Positions 19,314 through 30,531 of a DNA stretch of 64,000 bases are shown piece after piece (the first letter of the stretch is position 1; each line of letters begins with the position of its first letter). The stretch is from positions 186,001-250,000 of the forward strand of contig NZ_BAABRS010000004.1 in NCBI RefSeq assembly GCF_039545095.1, given 5' to 3'. The stretch comes from Fodinibius salicampi. GTDB taxonomy: Bacteria > Bacteroidota > Rhodothermia > Balneolales > Balneolaceae. Under the pieces are notes generated by a model. The model was not told where the DNA came from. It did not search any database and saw nothing but the letters and a program-made list of their open reading frames with translations. The position numbers were made by a program, and so were the translations under genes.

Positions 19314-19649
19314 ATGACTGATTTTAGCAACGAAAAAGAGCAGGAAAAATTGGAATCGTATCTCAAAATTCACCTTAAAGACGACTCGCAGTCGCTATCT
19401 GTGCAGGAACAGATAGAAGAACTGAAGAAAAAGGATCGGAATAAATGGATTATGCTGGCAGTGAATATTGCAGCTGTGCTTATCTTTGGTTATTCCTTCT
19501 ATTTTGACATCACGGAGCTTAGCCAAACGTTTTTCATTATCATAGTGGCGGTTTTTGGGATTAATGTGGGACTTATTTTTTATCAGAAAAAACAGCTACG
19601 GGAACTTGTTGAATATTTGAATTGGAAACAGCTACATGGACAGGGATAA
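19314..19649 (+). CDS. Small two-helix membrane protein with charged N-terminus
   Basis: A 111-residue hypothetical protein. About 40 charged residues, likely helical (QEKLESYLKIHLK, VQEQIEELKKKDRN), precede two membrane helices (about 45-62 and 69-90) and a short coiled tail (KKQLRELVEYLNW). It begins one base after the stop of its neighbour and overlaps the start of the GDPD gene by 14 bases. No family is recognised; translation is supported by the tight operon packing. Confidence 0.7.
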   Translation: MTDFSNEKEQEKLESYLKIHLKDDSQSLSVQEQIEELKKKDRNKWIMLAVNIAAVLIFGYSFYFDITELSQTFFIIIVAVFGINVGLIFYQKKQLRELVEYLNWKQLHGQG

Positions 19650-20511
19650 ATTAACTTTTATTGCCGGCGCATTCATTTTTTTTACTATTGGTATCTTAGC
19701 TCAGCCCCTTATGTCACAAGATTTGTCGCTTCCTGTTTTATATCATTCGAATGATGATAGTTTTTTAGTGATTGCCCATCGGGGAGCCAGTGCTCAGTAT
19801 CCTGAAAATACGATGCCGGCTTTTAAAGGGGCGGTAGAAATGGAAGCTGAAATGATTGAGCTGGATGTGATGATGAGTAGTGACGGAGTGCCGGTGGTCT
19901 TTCATGATGCCAGGCTTGATGATCATAGCGATGGTAAAGGTCTGTTAAAAGATTATACCCTCCGGGAGCTTAGGACACTGGATGTGGGCTCATGGTTTAG
20001 TGAACAGTATAGAGGTGAAAAGATGCCGACCCTGGAAGAGGCTATTGAATTTGCTTCCGGAAAAATAGCTCTCAATATTGAAATTAAAACAGAGGCGGTA
20101 TCTGATGAATTGCATGGTGGTGTTGAGGAAAAAAGCCTGGAGTTGGTTAAGAAGTACGGGATGGAGGATCATGTAATTTTTTCCAGTTTTGATTATCGGG
20201 CATTGGAACATTTAAAGAAATTAGATCCAGCGATCCCGGTGGCTTTGCTATACAATCGCTCCGAATCGGAAAACATGTCTCCGCTTGAACTCGTTCGGAA
20301 GTATGGAGTGGATGCTTTTAACTGTAGTTACAATCAGTTTAAGAAGAAATGGAGTCGCGAGCTTAAGGAACATAATATTCCGCACTTTATTTACACGGTT
20401 GATCAGCCACGTAGAATGCGTAGGTTACTGAGTGCTGAAGTCAGCGGGATTTTTACCAATAAACCGGACTTGTTAAAAGAGGTAGCCACAGAATTTCAGG
20501 AAAAAGAATAA
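19636..20511 (+). CDS. Glycerophosphodiester phosphodiesterase
   Basis: A 291-residue exported phosphodiesterase that releases glycerol 3-phosphate from deacylated phospholipids. A hydrophobic signal segment covers about residues 7-27. The GDPD fold follows, with the catalytic motif AHRGASAQYPENT (H48, E57), the metal ligands ELDV (E75, D77) and FHD (H90). The C-terminal YTVDQPRRMRRLL and GIFTNKPDLL segments close the TIM barrel. It overlaps the preceding small membrane protein by 14 bases. It could act on other phosphodiesters of similar shape, but the family is clear. Confidence 0.92.
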   Translation: MDRDKLTFIAGAFIFFTIGILAQPLMSQDLSLPVLYHSNDDSFLVIAHRGASAQYPENTMPAFKGAVEMEAEMIELDVMMSSDGVPVVFHDARLDDHSDGKGLLKDYTLRELRTLDVGSWFSEQYRGEKMPTLEEAIEFASGKIALNIEIKTEAVSDELHGGVEEKSLELVKKYGMEDHVIFSSFDYRALEHLKKLDPAIPVALLYNRSESENMSPLELVRKYGVDAFNCSYNQFKKKWSRELKEHNIPHFIYTVDQPRRMRRLLSAEVSGIFTNKPDLLKEVATEFQEKE

Positions 20512-20535
20512 AATCTTAAAAAAAACTGTTTAAGG

Positions 20536-20568
20536 TTTGAATGCTGAGCGGAAACCTTCTATTTTTAC
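20536..20568 (+). promoter_or_regulatory. Candidate pyrG promoter of Bacteroidota type
   Basis: TTTG at 20536-20539 and TATTTTTAC at 20560-20568 are 20 bases apart, fitting the TTTG-N19-21-TAnnTTTG architecture. The ATG lies 25 bases beyond the downstream box. Confidence 0.4.
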
Positions 20569-20578
20569 TTTTCCCTAA

Positions 20579-22251
<1,673 letters not shown>

Positions 22252-22252
<1 letters not shown>

Positions 22253-22716
22253 TGGATGTCTCCAGTTCTCCATTTAGTGAGCGTCTGCGGTTACGTGCCT
22301 GTGGATTGCTGATCAGAGATTCTGCTATCCTTTTAATTAAAATACATTCACCCGTTATTAATCAGCTTGTTTGGATGCCCCCGGGTGGAGAGATTAAATT
22401 CGGTGAGTCTCTTAAAAAGGGAGTAAAGAGAGAGTTTCGGGAAGAAGCCAAAATAAGCGTGGAGGTCGGAGATTTGTTGCATGTCAATGAGTTGATGGAA
22501 AACCTTTTCCACGCCGTGGAGTGTTATTTTGAAGTTAATCATGCTGAAGGGAAGGCAACTTTAGGCTCTGATCCTGAGTTGGAGACGGAAGAGCAGCTCA
22601 TTGAAGATCTGCAGTGGATACCCATAAAAGAGCTGCGCAATATTCCGTTTGTTCCCCGGGACTTAATTCCAATTTTAGAGCAGTGGGAAAACAGAGTAGG
22701 CCTCAACATTTCTTAA
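22252..22716 (+). CDS. NUDIX hydrolase
   Basis: A 154-residue Nudix protein. The Nudix box is complete except for one relaxed glycine: GEIKFGE followed seven residues later by REFREEAKI, matching G-x5-E-x7-REUxEE. A conserved PPGGE turn precedes it. Family members hydrolyse nucleoside diphosphates linked to another moiety; the exact substrate cannot be predicted. Overlap with pyrG suggests co-regulation and perhaps nucleotide-pool cleaning, which is inference. Confidence 0.88.
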
Positions 22717-22750
22717 TTCAATACTTAAATAACTTTATACCATTTAATCC

Positions 22751-24430
22751 ATGTTATCAGTATTTAAATATTATAGCGTTTTTCTGGTCGTACTGGCAAT
22801 TGCAGCTATTTCCTGCCAATCACAGAATGAAATGGATCGTATGGTTATTCAAAATGTAACCGGTTATACCTTCTATGAGGATACCCTCCGTGAATTTTCA
22901 GCCATAGCTTTTGAAGAAGGGAAAGTAGTAGATGTTTATACTGATACATCTTTTAATGACAGTGGAGATATTAAAATAATTGATGGCCAAGGAAGGGTAA
23001 TGCTGCCCGGTCTTATTGATGCCCATGCCCATGTAATGGGGTTGGGCTTCCAACAGATACACGTGAATTTAGCAGGTACCCCTTCCCTTAAAGAGGCTTT
23101 GAGACAGGTTGAAGAATATGCATCTGACTATCCCGATCTGAACTGGATTGAAGGGCGGGGATGGAACCATACACACTGGGATATCAATCGGTTCCCAACA
23201 GCCGAAGAGCTTGATAAAATTGAAAATGAACGCCCTGTCTGGTTGACTAGAGTTGACGGCCATGCCGGATGGGCCAACAGCAAGGCAATGGAATTGGCCG
23301 GAATTACCGCTGAGACCGAAGCACCCCAGGGAGGAGAGATTATACGCGATGAAAATGGAGAGCCAACGGGTATCTTTGTGGATGCTGCCATGGATCTTAT
23401 AACTTCTGAAATTCCGGAGCCCACTACCCGTGAACGGAAATTGGCTTTTAATAATGCGCTTCAACAGATGCGCAGCCATGGTTTAACAAGCGTTCATGAT
23501 GCAGGCATTGGCATAAGAGATTGGCAGCTTTATAAATCGGTAGCAGACTCGGGCCGTCTTACGACTCGTATCTATGCAATGATTTCTGGGACAGGCGCTA
23601 CCTTTGATACGTTGGCACAAAAGGGACCTATACCGTCTTATAAGCAGGATATGCTGGCATTGCAAAGTGTAAAGATCTATGCTGACGGTGCTCTTGGCAG
23701 CCGGGGAGCTGCAATGATTAATCCTTATAGTGATGATCCGGATAACAGGGGATTGCTTTTTGCTTCTGAGGAAGAGATGACCAATAAGATTTTAAAAACG
23801 GCCTCGGCAGGTTATCAAACGAATGTGCATGCTATAGGCGACCGGGCCAACAGGGTGGTATTAAATACGTTTGAATCTGTAAAAGATAGCTTAGGCAATC
23901 AGGGGCTTCGCCATCGCATTGAGCATGTCCAGATTGTTTCAGAGAAGGATATTCCTCGTTTTAAATCGCTTGATATCATCGCTTCCATGCAACCCACTCA
24001 TGCCACCAGTGACTTGAATATGGCTGAAGATCGGGTGGGCTCCGAGCGCATCAAGGGAGGTTATGCGTGGAAAACGTTTATTGATCAGGGAACAGTCGTG
24101 GCCTTTGGATCTGACTTTCCTGTTGAGGATGTAAATCCTTTTTATGGCTTGTATTCAGCTGTAACTCGACAAACCCAGGAGGGAGAACCGGAGGGTGGCT
24201 GGTATCCCGGAGAACGAGTAAGTCGGGCACAGGCCTTGCGGTCATTTACGCTCGATGCTGCCTACGCGGCTCACCAGGAGAAAGTGCTTGGAAGCCTTGA
24301 GCCGGGGAAATGGGCAGATTTTATTTTGATTGATCGCGACTTTTTTGAGATTCCTGATCAGGAAATTTGGCAAACTGAGGTTCTCGAAAGCTGGGTCGCT
24401 GGCCAAAAGATATATTCTAAAGCTGATTAA
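22751..24430 (+). CDS. YtcJ-like amidohydrolase lipoprotein
   Basis: A 559-residue amidohydrolase-superfamily protein anchored as a lipoprotein (lipobox AISC, C22). Metal-binding HxH is at H92/H94 (LIDAHAHVMG). Other superfamily features are present: VKIYADGALGSRGAAM, HAIGDRANRVVL with a metal histidine, HRIEHVQ, and GSDFPVEDVNPFYGLY near the C-terminus. This is the YtcJ/exoenzyme-like branch, usually annotated as N-substituted formamide deformylase or metal-dependent hydrolase, with unknown natural substrate. It is placed between the Nudix and nadE genes, 34 and 27 bases from its neighbours, probably in the same transcript. Confidence 0.88.
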   Translation: MLSVFKYYSVFLVVLAIAAISCQSQNEMDRMVIQNVTGYTFYEDTLREFSAIAFEEGKVVDVYTDTSFNDSGDIKIIDGQGRVMLPGLIDAHAHVMGLGFQQIHVNLAGTPSLKEALRQVEEYASDYPDLNWIEGRGWNHTHWDINRFPTAEELDKIENERPVWLTRVDGHAGWANSKAMELAGITAETEAPQGGEIIRDENGEPTGIFVDAAMDLITSEIPEPTTRERKLAFNNALQQMRSHGLTSVHDAGIGIRDWQLYKSVADSGRLTTRIYAMISGTGATFDTLAQKGPIPSYKQDMLALQSVKIYADGALGSRGAAMINPYSDDPDNRGLLFASEEEMTNKILKTASAGYQTNVHAIGDRANRVVLNTFESVKDSLGNQGLRHRIEHVQIVSEKDIPRFKSLDIIASMQPTHATSDLNMAEDRVGSERIKGGYAWKTFIDQGTVVAFGSDFPVEDVNPFYGLYSAVTRQTQEGEPEGGWYPGERVSRAQALRSFTLDAAYAAHQEKVLGSLEPGKWADFILIDRDFFEIPDQEIWQTEVLESWVAGQKIYSKAD

Positions 24431-24457
24431 TATAGATACACAGAAGTAATTTGAGTT

Positions 24458-26134
24458 ATGGAGATTAGGGTAGCACAGCTGAATCCGATTATAGGCGATA
24501 TACAAGGAAATGAGCAAAAAATTGTTCAGACTCTTATGGCCGCCCAGCAGGATAATATAGATCTTTTGGTTTTGCCGGAAATGGTTACTTGTGGATATCC
24601 GCCAATGGATCTGTTGGAATATCCTTCTTTTTTGCAGGAATTATATAAAATGAACAACCGACTTGCCGGCAAAGTAGAGAATACAGTCCTTATATTAGGA
24701 ACGGTAACGCCTAATCACACTGGTAGAGGACGAAAATGTTATAATAGTGCTTTGGTATTGTATCAAGGGAAAGTAATGGCGGAAATTCATAAAGCGCTTT
24801 TACCTACATATGATGTGTTTGATGAACACCGCTATTTTGAGCCGGGAAGGTCTTTTGAGTGTATAGAACTTTTTGGAGAAAAGCTGGGTATAACTATTTG
24901 CGAAGATATTTGGTACAACTACAGTGAACCGCAATATTTAACTTATGATTTAAATCCGGCCAGGGAGCTTGCAGATAAAGGAGCAGAAATTATTTTAAAT
25001 ATTTCTGCTTCGCCCTATACACGAAATAAGCCAGTAGGCAGAGAAAGGATGCTTAGGAAGCAGGTAGATAACCTAAAGTTGCCGATCCTTTATGCTAACC
25101 AGGTAGGTGGCAATACAGAGCTCATATCCGACGGCGATTCTCTTGCAATGGACCAAAATGGTAATGTTAAGAAGCGATGTACCTTATTTGAAGAGGATGC
25201 TATCGATATTAACTGGGAGGGGGAGGGAAGTTCTTTGCAAGTAAAAAATGATGTAAAGACTAATACTCCTTCGTTGCCGGAACAGCAGTTCAAAGGACTT
25301 GTAACAGGTCTTCGCGACTATCTCCAAAAAACAGAAGTAGCTGATAAAGTAGTTTTAGGATTAAGCGGCGGTATTGATTCATCCTTGGTAGCCTGTATCG
25401 CAAGGGAAGCCCTGGGAGATGATAAGGTGATTGGAATTACCATGCCATCAGAGTTTTCATCCACCGGAAGCGTTACCGATTCTGAAGAACTTGCCAATAA
25501 TTTAGGTATTGGCCTCCATGAAATAGCTATAAAAGATACTTATGATTCTTTTAATGATACCTTGGCGCCACTGTTTCAGGATACTTCTTTCGGGGTTGCT
25601 GAAGAAAATTTACAGCCGCGAATCAGAGGCACTTTGTTGATGGCTTATTCAAATAAATTTGGTCATATGCTGTTGAATACTGGAAATAAGTCGGAACTCG
25701 CAACGGGTTTTTGTACCTTGTACGGTGATATGGCCGGAGGACTTAGCGTAATTGGGGACCTATATAAACAAGAAGTATATGCGATGGCTCATTGGCTTAA
25801 TAATGAGTATTACAACGATGAAATTATTCCACAGTCAGTTCTGAATAAACCGCCAAGTGCTGAATTGCGTCCGGATCAAAAAGACGCAGATTCTCTGCCC
25901 GACTATGAAGTGCTGGATGCTATTTTACAGGCCTATATCGAGGAGCAAAAAACGATTGATGAAATTATTGCTCAAAATTTTGAAAAAGAAACAGTAAATC
26001 GCATATTAGGACTTGTGGATCAGATGGAATATAAGCGTGCACAGGCGGCTCCCGTGCTCAAACTAAGTTCTAAATCTTTTGGGTCTGGTAGACGCTGGCC
26101 TTTGGTTCAGCGGTGGACCCAAAACAGATCTTAG
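24458..26134 (+). CDS. nadE: NAD+ synthase, glutamine-dependent
   Basis: A 558-residue two-domain enzyme that converts nicotinate adenine dinucleotide to NAD+ using ATP and glutamine. The N-terminal nitrilase-type glutaminase has the catalytic triad E41 (LPEMVTCGYP), K112 (EIHKALLPTYDVFDE) and C148 (GITICEDIW). The C-terminal synthetase has the PP-loop SGGIDSS at residues 303-309 and the NTGNKSELATGFCTLYGDMAG segment split around the NAD site. The fused glutaminase shows that glutamine rather than free ammonia is used. Confidence 0.95.
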   Translation: MEIRVAQLNPIIGDIQGNEQKIVQTLMAAQQDNIDLLVLPEMVTCGYPPMDLLEYPSFLQELYKMNNRLAGKVENTVLILGTVTPNHTGRGRKCYNSALVLYQGKVMAEIHKALLPTYDVFDEHRYFEPGRSFECIELFGEKLGITICEDIWYNYSEPQYLTYDLNPARELADKGAEIILNISASPYTRNKPVGRERMLRKQVDNLKLPILYANQVGGNTELISDGDSLAMDQNGNVKKRCTLFEEDAIDINWEGEGSSLQVKNDVKTNTPSLPEQQFKGLVTGLRDYLQKTEVADKVVLGLSGGIDSSLVACIAREALGDDKVIGITMPSEFSSTGSVTDSEELANNLGIGLHEIAIKDTYDSFNDTLAPLFQDTSFGVAEENLQPRIRGTLLMAYSNKFGHMLLNTGNKSELATGFCTLYGDMAGGLSVIGDLYKQEVYAMAHWLNNEYYNDEIIPQSVLNKPPSAELRPDQKDADSLPDYEVLDAILQAYIEEQKTIDEIIAQNFEKETVNRILGLVDQMEYKRAQAAPVLKLSSKSFGSGRRWPLVQRWTQNRS

Positions 26135-26199
26135 CGATAGGAATATCGCTAACGAGTTTATGTACAAAAGTTTTTATCAAATAATATATCAACATTTCT

Positions 26200-28212
26200 A
26201 TGCAACCTAAGTTATTTTTAATATTTGTTCTCTCATTTTTAGTGACATCTTCTGCTATTGGACAAGAGGCGAATACAACCAATATTAAATTAGAAGTTTC
26301 ATCTTTATCCTCGGAGCGGCTTCCCTATAATAATCCGATGGAAGACAAGGATACTGAGACAGACAGTATTAATACAAATGATATAAAACCGGGGAGCCTG
26401 GAAGAGGATGTAATGCAGCGGATGGCCGGGATTTATGAAATCCATTATAAAGCCATGTATGCTCAGCTCAATCAAAATCCGCTACAGGCCGAGAAATTTA
26501 TTACTGATGCCTTGAATGAATTGCAGGGACTGTTGGATCGTTATCCGGAAGTTCAATCAAACAGACGGTTTAGTGAACTCTATCGGTCGGTTATGACAGA
26601 ATATCGTGAGTTTTATGGCATTACTCCGGAAGAAACCGAAGCTCAGGGAGAGATATTTGCGATCCAGCAAGAGCTTTTTGCTGAAGAGCATGACTGGATG
26701 AATAAAGATTACTCCTTGCCAGATAATATTTCCATCAATAGAACAGAGGTACCCTTACTGCAGAACGATAAGGTGAACAGGTATTTAACGTATTTTTCTC
26801 TGGAACGTCCTGAAGTGATGGAAAAATGGCTCAACCGTTCTGACAAGTACTTTCCGATGATGAAAAGAATTTTTGAAGAAGAAGGGGTGCCAACAGAACT
26901 TATCCACTTGTCTATGATTGAGAGCGGATTGAATCCTACTGCCAAAAGTTGGGCCTCGGCTGTAGGAATGTGGCAGTTTATTCGTTCAACAGGATCAATG
27001 TATGGGCTTGAGGTGAACTGGTGGATTGATGAGCGACAAGATCCTGAAAAGGCAACACGGGCGGCAGCTCAGCATTTAAAGGATCTGTATGATGTTTGGG
27101 GCGACTGGCACTTGGCTTTGGCCGGCTATAATATCAGTCAACGGGGACTTAAGCGTGCTATTCGGCGTTCCGGTGGTGAAAAAGACTATTGGACAGCAGC
27201 TTCCTATTTACCGCGTGAGACAAGAAATTATGTTCCCACCTATTTGGCAGCTACGATGATTGGAATGAATCCCCAGGAGTTTGGTTTTGAGAAACAGTAT
27301 TCAGGAGATTCCTATGACTATGAAGTTTTTCGGGTGGATCCGCTTATGCCGCTGGAAACGCTGGCGGATGCTGCGGGAATATCACTTGATAAATTGAAAG
27401 AATACAATCCCGAACTGTTGCGTTGGGCCACACCGCCGGGAGATAAGTATCCTCTAAAGCTGCCGGTAGGGGCCTATGATACATTTGCTGCCAATTATGA
27501 TGATATCCCCAAGGACGAGCGAAGTAGTCACATAGCTATGCATACGGTTAGTAGCGGTGAAAATCTGGGATATATTGCCCGAAAATATGGTACGTCTGTT
27601 CGTGCTTTATATGAGACTAATGAAAAACTTTCTAGCACTATTTATCCCGGTCAAAAGATTGTAGTTCCATTGCCCGGAGGGAGTAAAAATAAAATAGCCT
27701 CCAACCGCCCCACAAATACAAGCAAACGTAATACTTCGGAAAAGGCTCAATCTTCCTCATCCTCACAATCGAATTCTCAAACCGATGCGGGGTCAGATAA
27801 AGCTAAGGTACAGTATACCATTAAAAAGGGGGATACGATCGGTCATATTGCCGAATGGTTTGATGTAACTGCTTCCCAGATAAGAAGATGGAATAATGTT
27901 ACAAGCTACATAAGGCCCGGTAATAATCTTGATATTTATGTAGATAATTCAAAAAAGTCCTATTATCTGAAAATAAAGGAAATGCCTTTTGATAAGAAGC
28001 AGGAAATTGAGTTGAAACAACGTCGAAACGAGGATATCACTTTAGCCTCCCTCGTAAATACTGATGGAGAGTATACGGTTCAGCCCAATGATACCCTGAT
28101 TGATATAGCTAATAAGCATGGGGTTTCGGTAAGTAAGATCAGGGAGCTGAATGGTATAAATGGTAATCGAATTTATGCGGGACAAACGCTTAAGATCGGC
28201 AGTCCTGAATAG
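26200..28212 (+). CDS. MltD-like lytic transglycosylase with three LysM domains
   Basis: A 670-residue secreted peptidoglycan lyase. A signal peptide covers about residues 1-21 and a helical region follows to about residue 215. A family-1 SLT domain (about 225-340) holds the catalytic glutamate E241 in MIESGLNP and the WQFIRSTG and LALAGYNIS motifs. Three LysM modules bind peptidoglycan: about 448-492, 538-585 and 625-668. A serine-rich linker separates the first two. It cleaves glycan strands to 1,6-anhydromuropeptides. E. coli MltD is a lipoprotein; I see no lipobox here. Confidence 0.92.
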   Translation: MQPKLFLIFVLSFLVTSSAIGQEANTTNIKLEVSSLSSERLPYNNPMEDKDTETDSINTNDIKPGSLEEDVMQRMAGIYEIHYKAMYAQLNQNPLQAEKFITDALNELQGLLDRYPEVQSNRRFSELYRSVMTEYREFYGITPEETEAQGEIFAIQQELFAEEHDWMNKDYSLPDNISINRTEVPLLQNDKVNRYLTYFSLERPEVMEKWLNRSDKYFPMMKRIFEEEGVPTELIHLSMIESGLNPTAKSWASAVGMWQFIRSTGSMYGLEVNWWIDERQDPEKATRAAAQHLKDLYDVWGDWHLALAGYNISQRGLKRAIRRSGGEKDYWTAASYLPRETRNYVPTYLAATMIGMNPQEFGFEKQYSGDSYDYEVFRVDPLMPLETLADAAGISLDKLKEYNPELLRWATPPGDKYPLKLPVGAYDTFAANYDDIPKDERSSHIAMHTVSSGENLGYIARKYGTSVRALYETNEKLSSTIYPGQKIVVPLPGGSKNKIASNRPTNTSKRNTSEKAQSSSSSQSNSQTDAGSDKAKVQYTIKKGDTIGHIAEWFDVTASQIRRWNNVTSYIRPGNNLDIYVDNSKKSYYLKIKEMPFDKKQEIELKQRRNEDITLASLVNTDGEYTVQPNDTLIDIANKHGVSVSKIRELNGINGNRIYAGQTLKIGSPE

Positions 28213-28266
28213 GAGATTGTTGATCAATACGTTATTCGAAGATTTTTAGACCTTAAGGATAATATA

Positions 28267-29106
28267 GTGGCTAAAGCAGACCTGCATATACATACCCTTG
28301 CCTCAGATGGACATATAGATCCAAAGGAAGCGGTTCGTTATGCAGAAAAGCATAATCTGGAAGTTATTTCTATTACAGATCATGATACTATAAAAGGATA
28401 TCAGGAGGCAACCGAAGAGGCCGAAAAAAGAGATATAAAACTACTTCCCGGTATAGAGATAACCTCTGATTTTAAAGATCGGGAGTGTCATCTTCTCGCC
28501 TATTGTTTTGATCCAAATCACTCGGCAATTAAGAAACTGGTCTGGCATCATTATCAGTCTCGTCTTAAACGTGGGAGCTGGATTATTGAACAGCTAAGGA
28601 ATCAGGGTATGGAGTTAGATTTGGAAGAAGTGAAGGCCGAAGCCAGAGGCGGGAACATCGGCCGCCCCCATATTGCGGCTGTACTAGAGAATAAAGGCTA
28701 TGTTGCTTCTTTTAAAGAAGCATTTATTCGATATCTGAGTGATGATCAGTTAGGAAATATATACAATGAATATTATAGTCATCATCAGGTCATTGATATC
28801 ATAAGGGAGGCCGGGGGAGCGGTAGTAATAGCACATCCGGGCAGATTATATTCTGAAGAAGAACTGGAAAGTCTGGTAGAGGCAGGAGTTGACGGAATTG
28901 AAGTTATACATCCAAGCCACAATTATCAGACACAAAAACAAATGGAAGAGTTCGCCGACCGGCATAATTTGTTAAAAACCGGGGGCAGTGATTTCCATGG
29001 AAGTAATAAAAAATACCAAAAATACTTTGGGGTTGTAACAATTAATACTAAATATGTGTATCGGTTGTTGCGCCTAACGAATCAACGTAAAGAAACAATA
29101 GCGTAA
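28267..29106 (+). CDS. PHP-domain metal-dependent phosphoesterase
   Basis: A 279-residue stand-alone PHP phosphoesterase resembling the YciV/RNase AM (TrpH) group, acting on phosphoester bonds with bound metals. PHP motifs are visible: ADLHIHT (H7, H9), ITDHDT, the PGIEITS segment, IAHPGR and GGSDFHG near the C-terminus. The start is GTG at 28267, since no upstream ATG fits. The stop lies 4 bases before the ribH ATG. The substrate (nucleoside 3',5'-bisphosphate or RNA ends in characterised relatives) is an inference. Confidence 0.88.
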   Translation: MAKADLHIHTLASDGHIDPKEAVRYAEKHNLEVISITDHDTIKGYQEATEEAEKRDIKLLPGIEITSDFKDRECHLLAYCFDPNHSAIKKLVWHHYQSRLKRGSWIIEQLRNQGMELDLEEVKAEARGGNIGRPHIAAVLENKGYVASFKEAFIRYLSDDQLGNIYNEYYSHHQVIDIIREAGGAVVIAHPGRLYSEEELESLVEAGVDGIEVIHPSHNYQTQKQMEEFADRHNLLKTGGSDFHGSNKKYQKYFGVVTINTKYVYRLLRLTNQRKETIA

Positions 29107-29110
29107 TAGA

Positions 29111-29587
29111 ATGGCTCCTCAAATAATTTCTGGAAATAAAAACATTTCCGATTGTACGGTGGGCATTGCTGTGGCCAATTGGAATTCATTTATAACGGAT
29201 GAGCTGTTAGAAGGCGCATTGAATATATTTACTCAAAAAGGCTTCTCTGACACAGATATTATCGTCGCCCGTTGCCCCGGAGCGTACGAGATTCCCTTCA
29301 CCGCTCGAAAGTTATTAGAAAAAACAGATGGAGTGGTTACTCTTGGGGCCGTTATTCGCGGAGATACTCCTCATTTTCACTATGTTTGCGATGCAGTTAA
29401 CCGCGGAGTAACCGATTTAAATATGAAAGGCAATAAACCGGTTGTTTTTGGTGTTTTGACTACAGACAATGTCCAACAGGCGCAGGAACGCTCTGGTATT
29501 GTTGAAGGTAAAGGGAATAAAGGAGCCGAAGCCGCACTGGCACTTATAGAGATGATAAGTTTGAGCCGGCATATTGATCAATTATAA
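29111..29587 (+). CDS. ribH: 6,7-dimethyl-8-ribityllumazine synthase
   Basis: A 158-residue enzyme of riboflavin biosynthesis that condenses 5-amino-6-ribitylaminouracil with 3,4-dihydroxy-2-butanone 4-phosphate. Typical motifs: VANWNSFITDELLEGA, the PGAYEIPFTARKL loop, LGAVIRGDTPHFHYVCDAV with the proton-transfer histidine, and FGVLTTDN. No other rib genes are in the window, so the pathway is dispersed. It begins 4 bases after the PHP gene. Confidence 0.96.
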   Translation: MAPQIISGNKNISDCTVGIAVANWNSFITDELLEGALNIFTQKGFSDTDIIVARCPGAYEIPFTARKLLEKTDGVVTLGAVIRGDTPHFHYVCDAVNRGVTDLNMKGNKPVVFGVLTTDNVQQAQERSGIVEGKGNKGAEAALALIEMISLSRHIDQL

Positions 29588-29659
29588 TGCTAAAAAGCTT
29601 GATATAACGACGATAAAGCTCTAATATTGATAGCTTAACAAATCACCAGTTATACGCTT

Positions 29660-30472
29660 TTGGAGCAATATTCACTCACAAATATAGAACAGGAAAGTAG
29701 CGATAAAGAGGCACAGCTCCGTCTTACAGACGAGGGTAAGATACCTCAGCATATTGCTATTATTATGGATGGTAACGGCCGATGGGCTAAAAGTCGGGGA
29801 AATATCCGCTCGTATGGACATAAAGCGGGAGTGGATTCGGTTCGTGATATTACGGAGGCTTGCGCTCAAATAGGAGTAAAATACTTAACTCTCTATGCAT
29901 TTTCTACGGAAAACTGGGGGCGACCCAAGCTGGAAGTGAATGCTTTAATGCGCTTATTAGCTAATTCCTTGCGTAAGGAGGCGGAGAACTTGAATGAAAA
30001 TAATATAAAACTGAACACTATTGGTCAGATTGACCGGTTCCCCGAAAGATGTCAGCAAGAACTACAAGAGGCAATCGAGTTAACCGAAGAGAATGATCGT
30101 CTTAACTTATGTCTCGCTCTGAGCTATTCCGGCCGCTGGGATATTACTGAAGCCGTTAAGAAGTTGGCTAAACGCGTAAAAAAAGGTGAAATTGAGCCGG
30201 ATGACATCAATGATGATCTTATAGGAGCCCATTTATCAACCGCGGATATTCCGGACCCGGATTTAATAATTCGAACCAGTGGTGAATATCGCCTCAGTAA
30301 TTTTCTTTTATGGCAACTAGCTTATTCCGAACTCTATATAACCGAAACTTATTGGCCCGATTTTCGCAGAGATGAATTATATAAAGCTATCCAATCTTTT
30401 CAGGAACGTGAACGCAGGTTTGGCAAACTTTCCAAAAAAGAACAAAAGAAAGAGGCGAGTCTGCACGTTTAA
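29660..30472 (+). CDS. uppS: Isoprenyl transferase (undecaprenyl diphosphate synthase)
   Basis: A 270-residue cis-prenyltransferase that makes the C55 lipid carrier for peptidoglycan and surface polysaccharides. The catalytic aspartate is D37 in AIIMDGNGRWAK; FSTENWGRP, LSYSGRWDI, DLIIRTSGEYRLSNFLLWQ and the ELYITETYWPDF segment are all present. The start appears to be TTG at 29660; the first 28 residues are a nonconserved extension. It directly precedes bamA, so lipid-carrier and outer-membrane assembly genes are together, as in many Gram-negative genomes. Confidence 0.95.
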   Translation: MEQYSLTNIEQESSDKEAQLRLTDEGKIPQHIAIIMDGNGRWAKSRGNIRSYGHKAGVDSVRDITEACAQIGVKYLTLYAFSTENWGRPKLEVNALMRLLANSLRKEAENLNENNIKLNTIGQIDRFPERCQQELQEAIELTEENDRLNLCLALSYSGRWDITEAVKKLAKRVKKGEIEPDDINDDLIGAHLSTADIPDPDLIIRTSGEYRLSNFLLWQLAYSELYITETYWPDFRRDELYKAIQSFQERERRFGKLSKKEQKKEASLHV

Positions 30473-30531
30473 GAGCTGACACCATAACCTTTCATTAACG
30501 CACGCTCACTATTACACAAGAATATATTTAC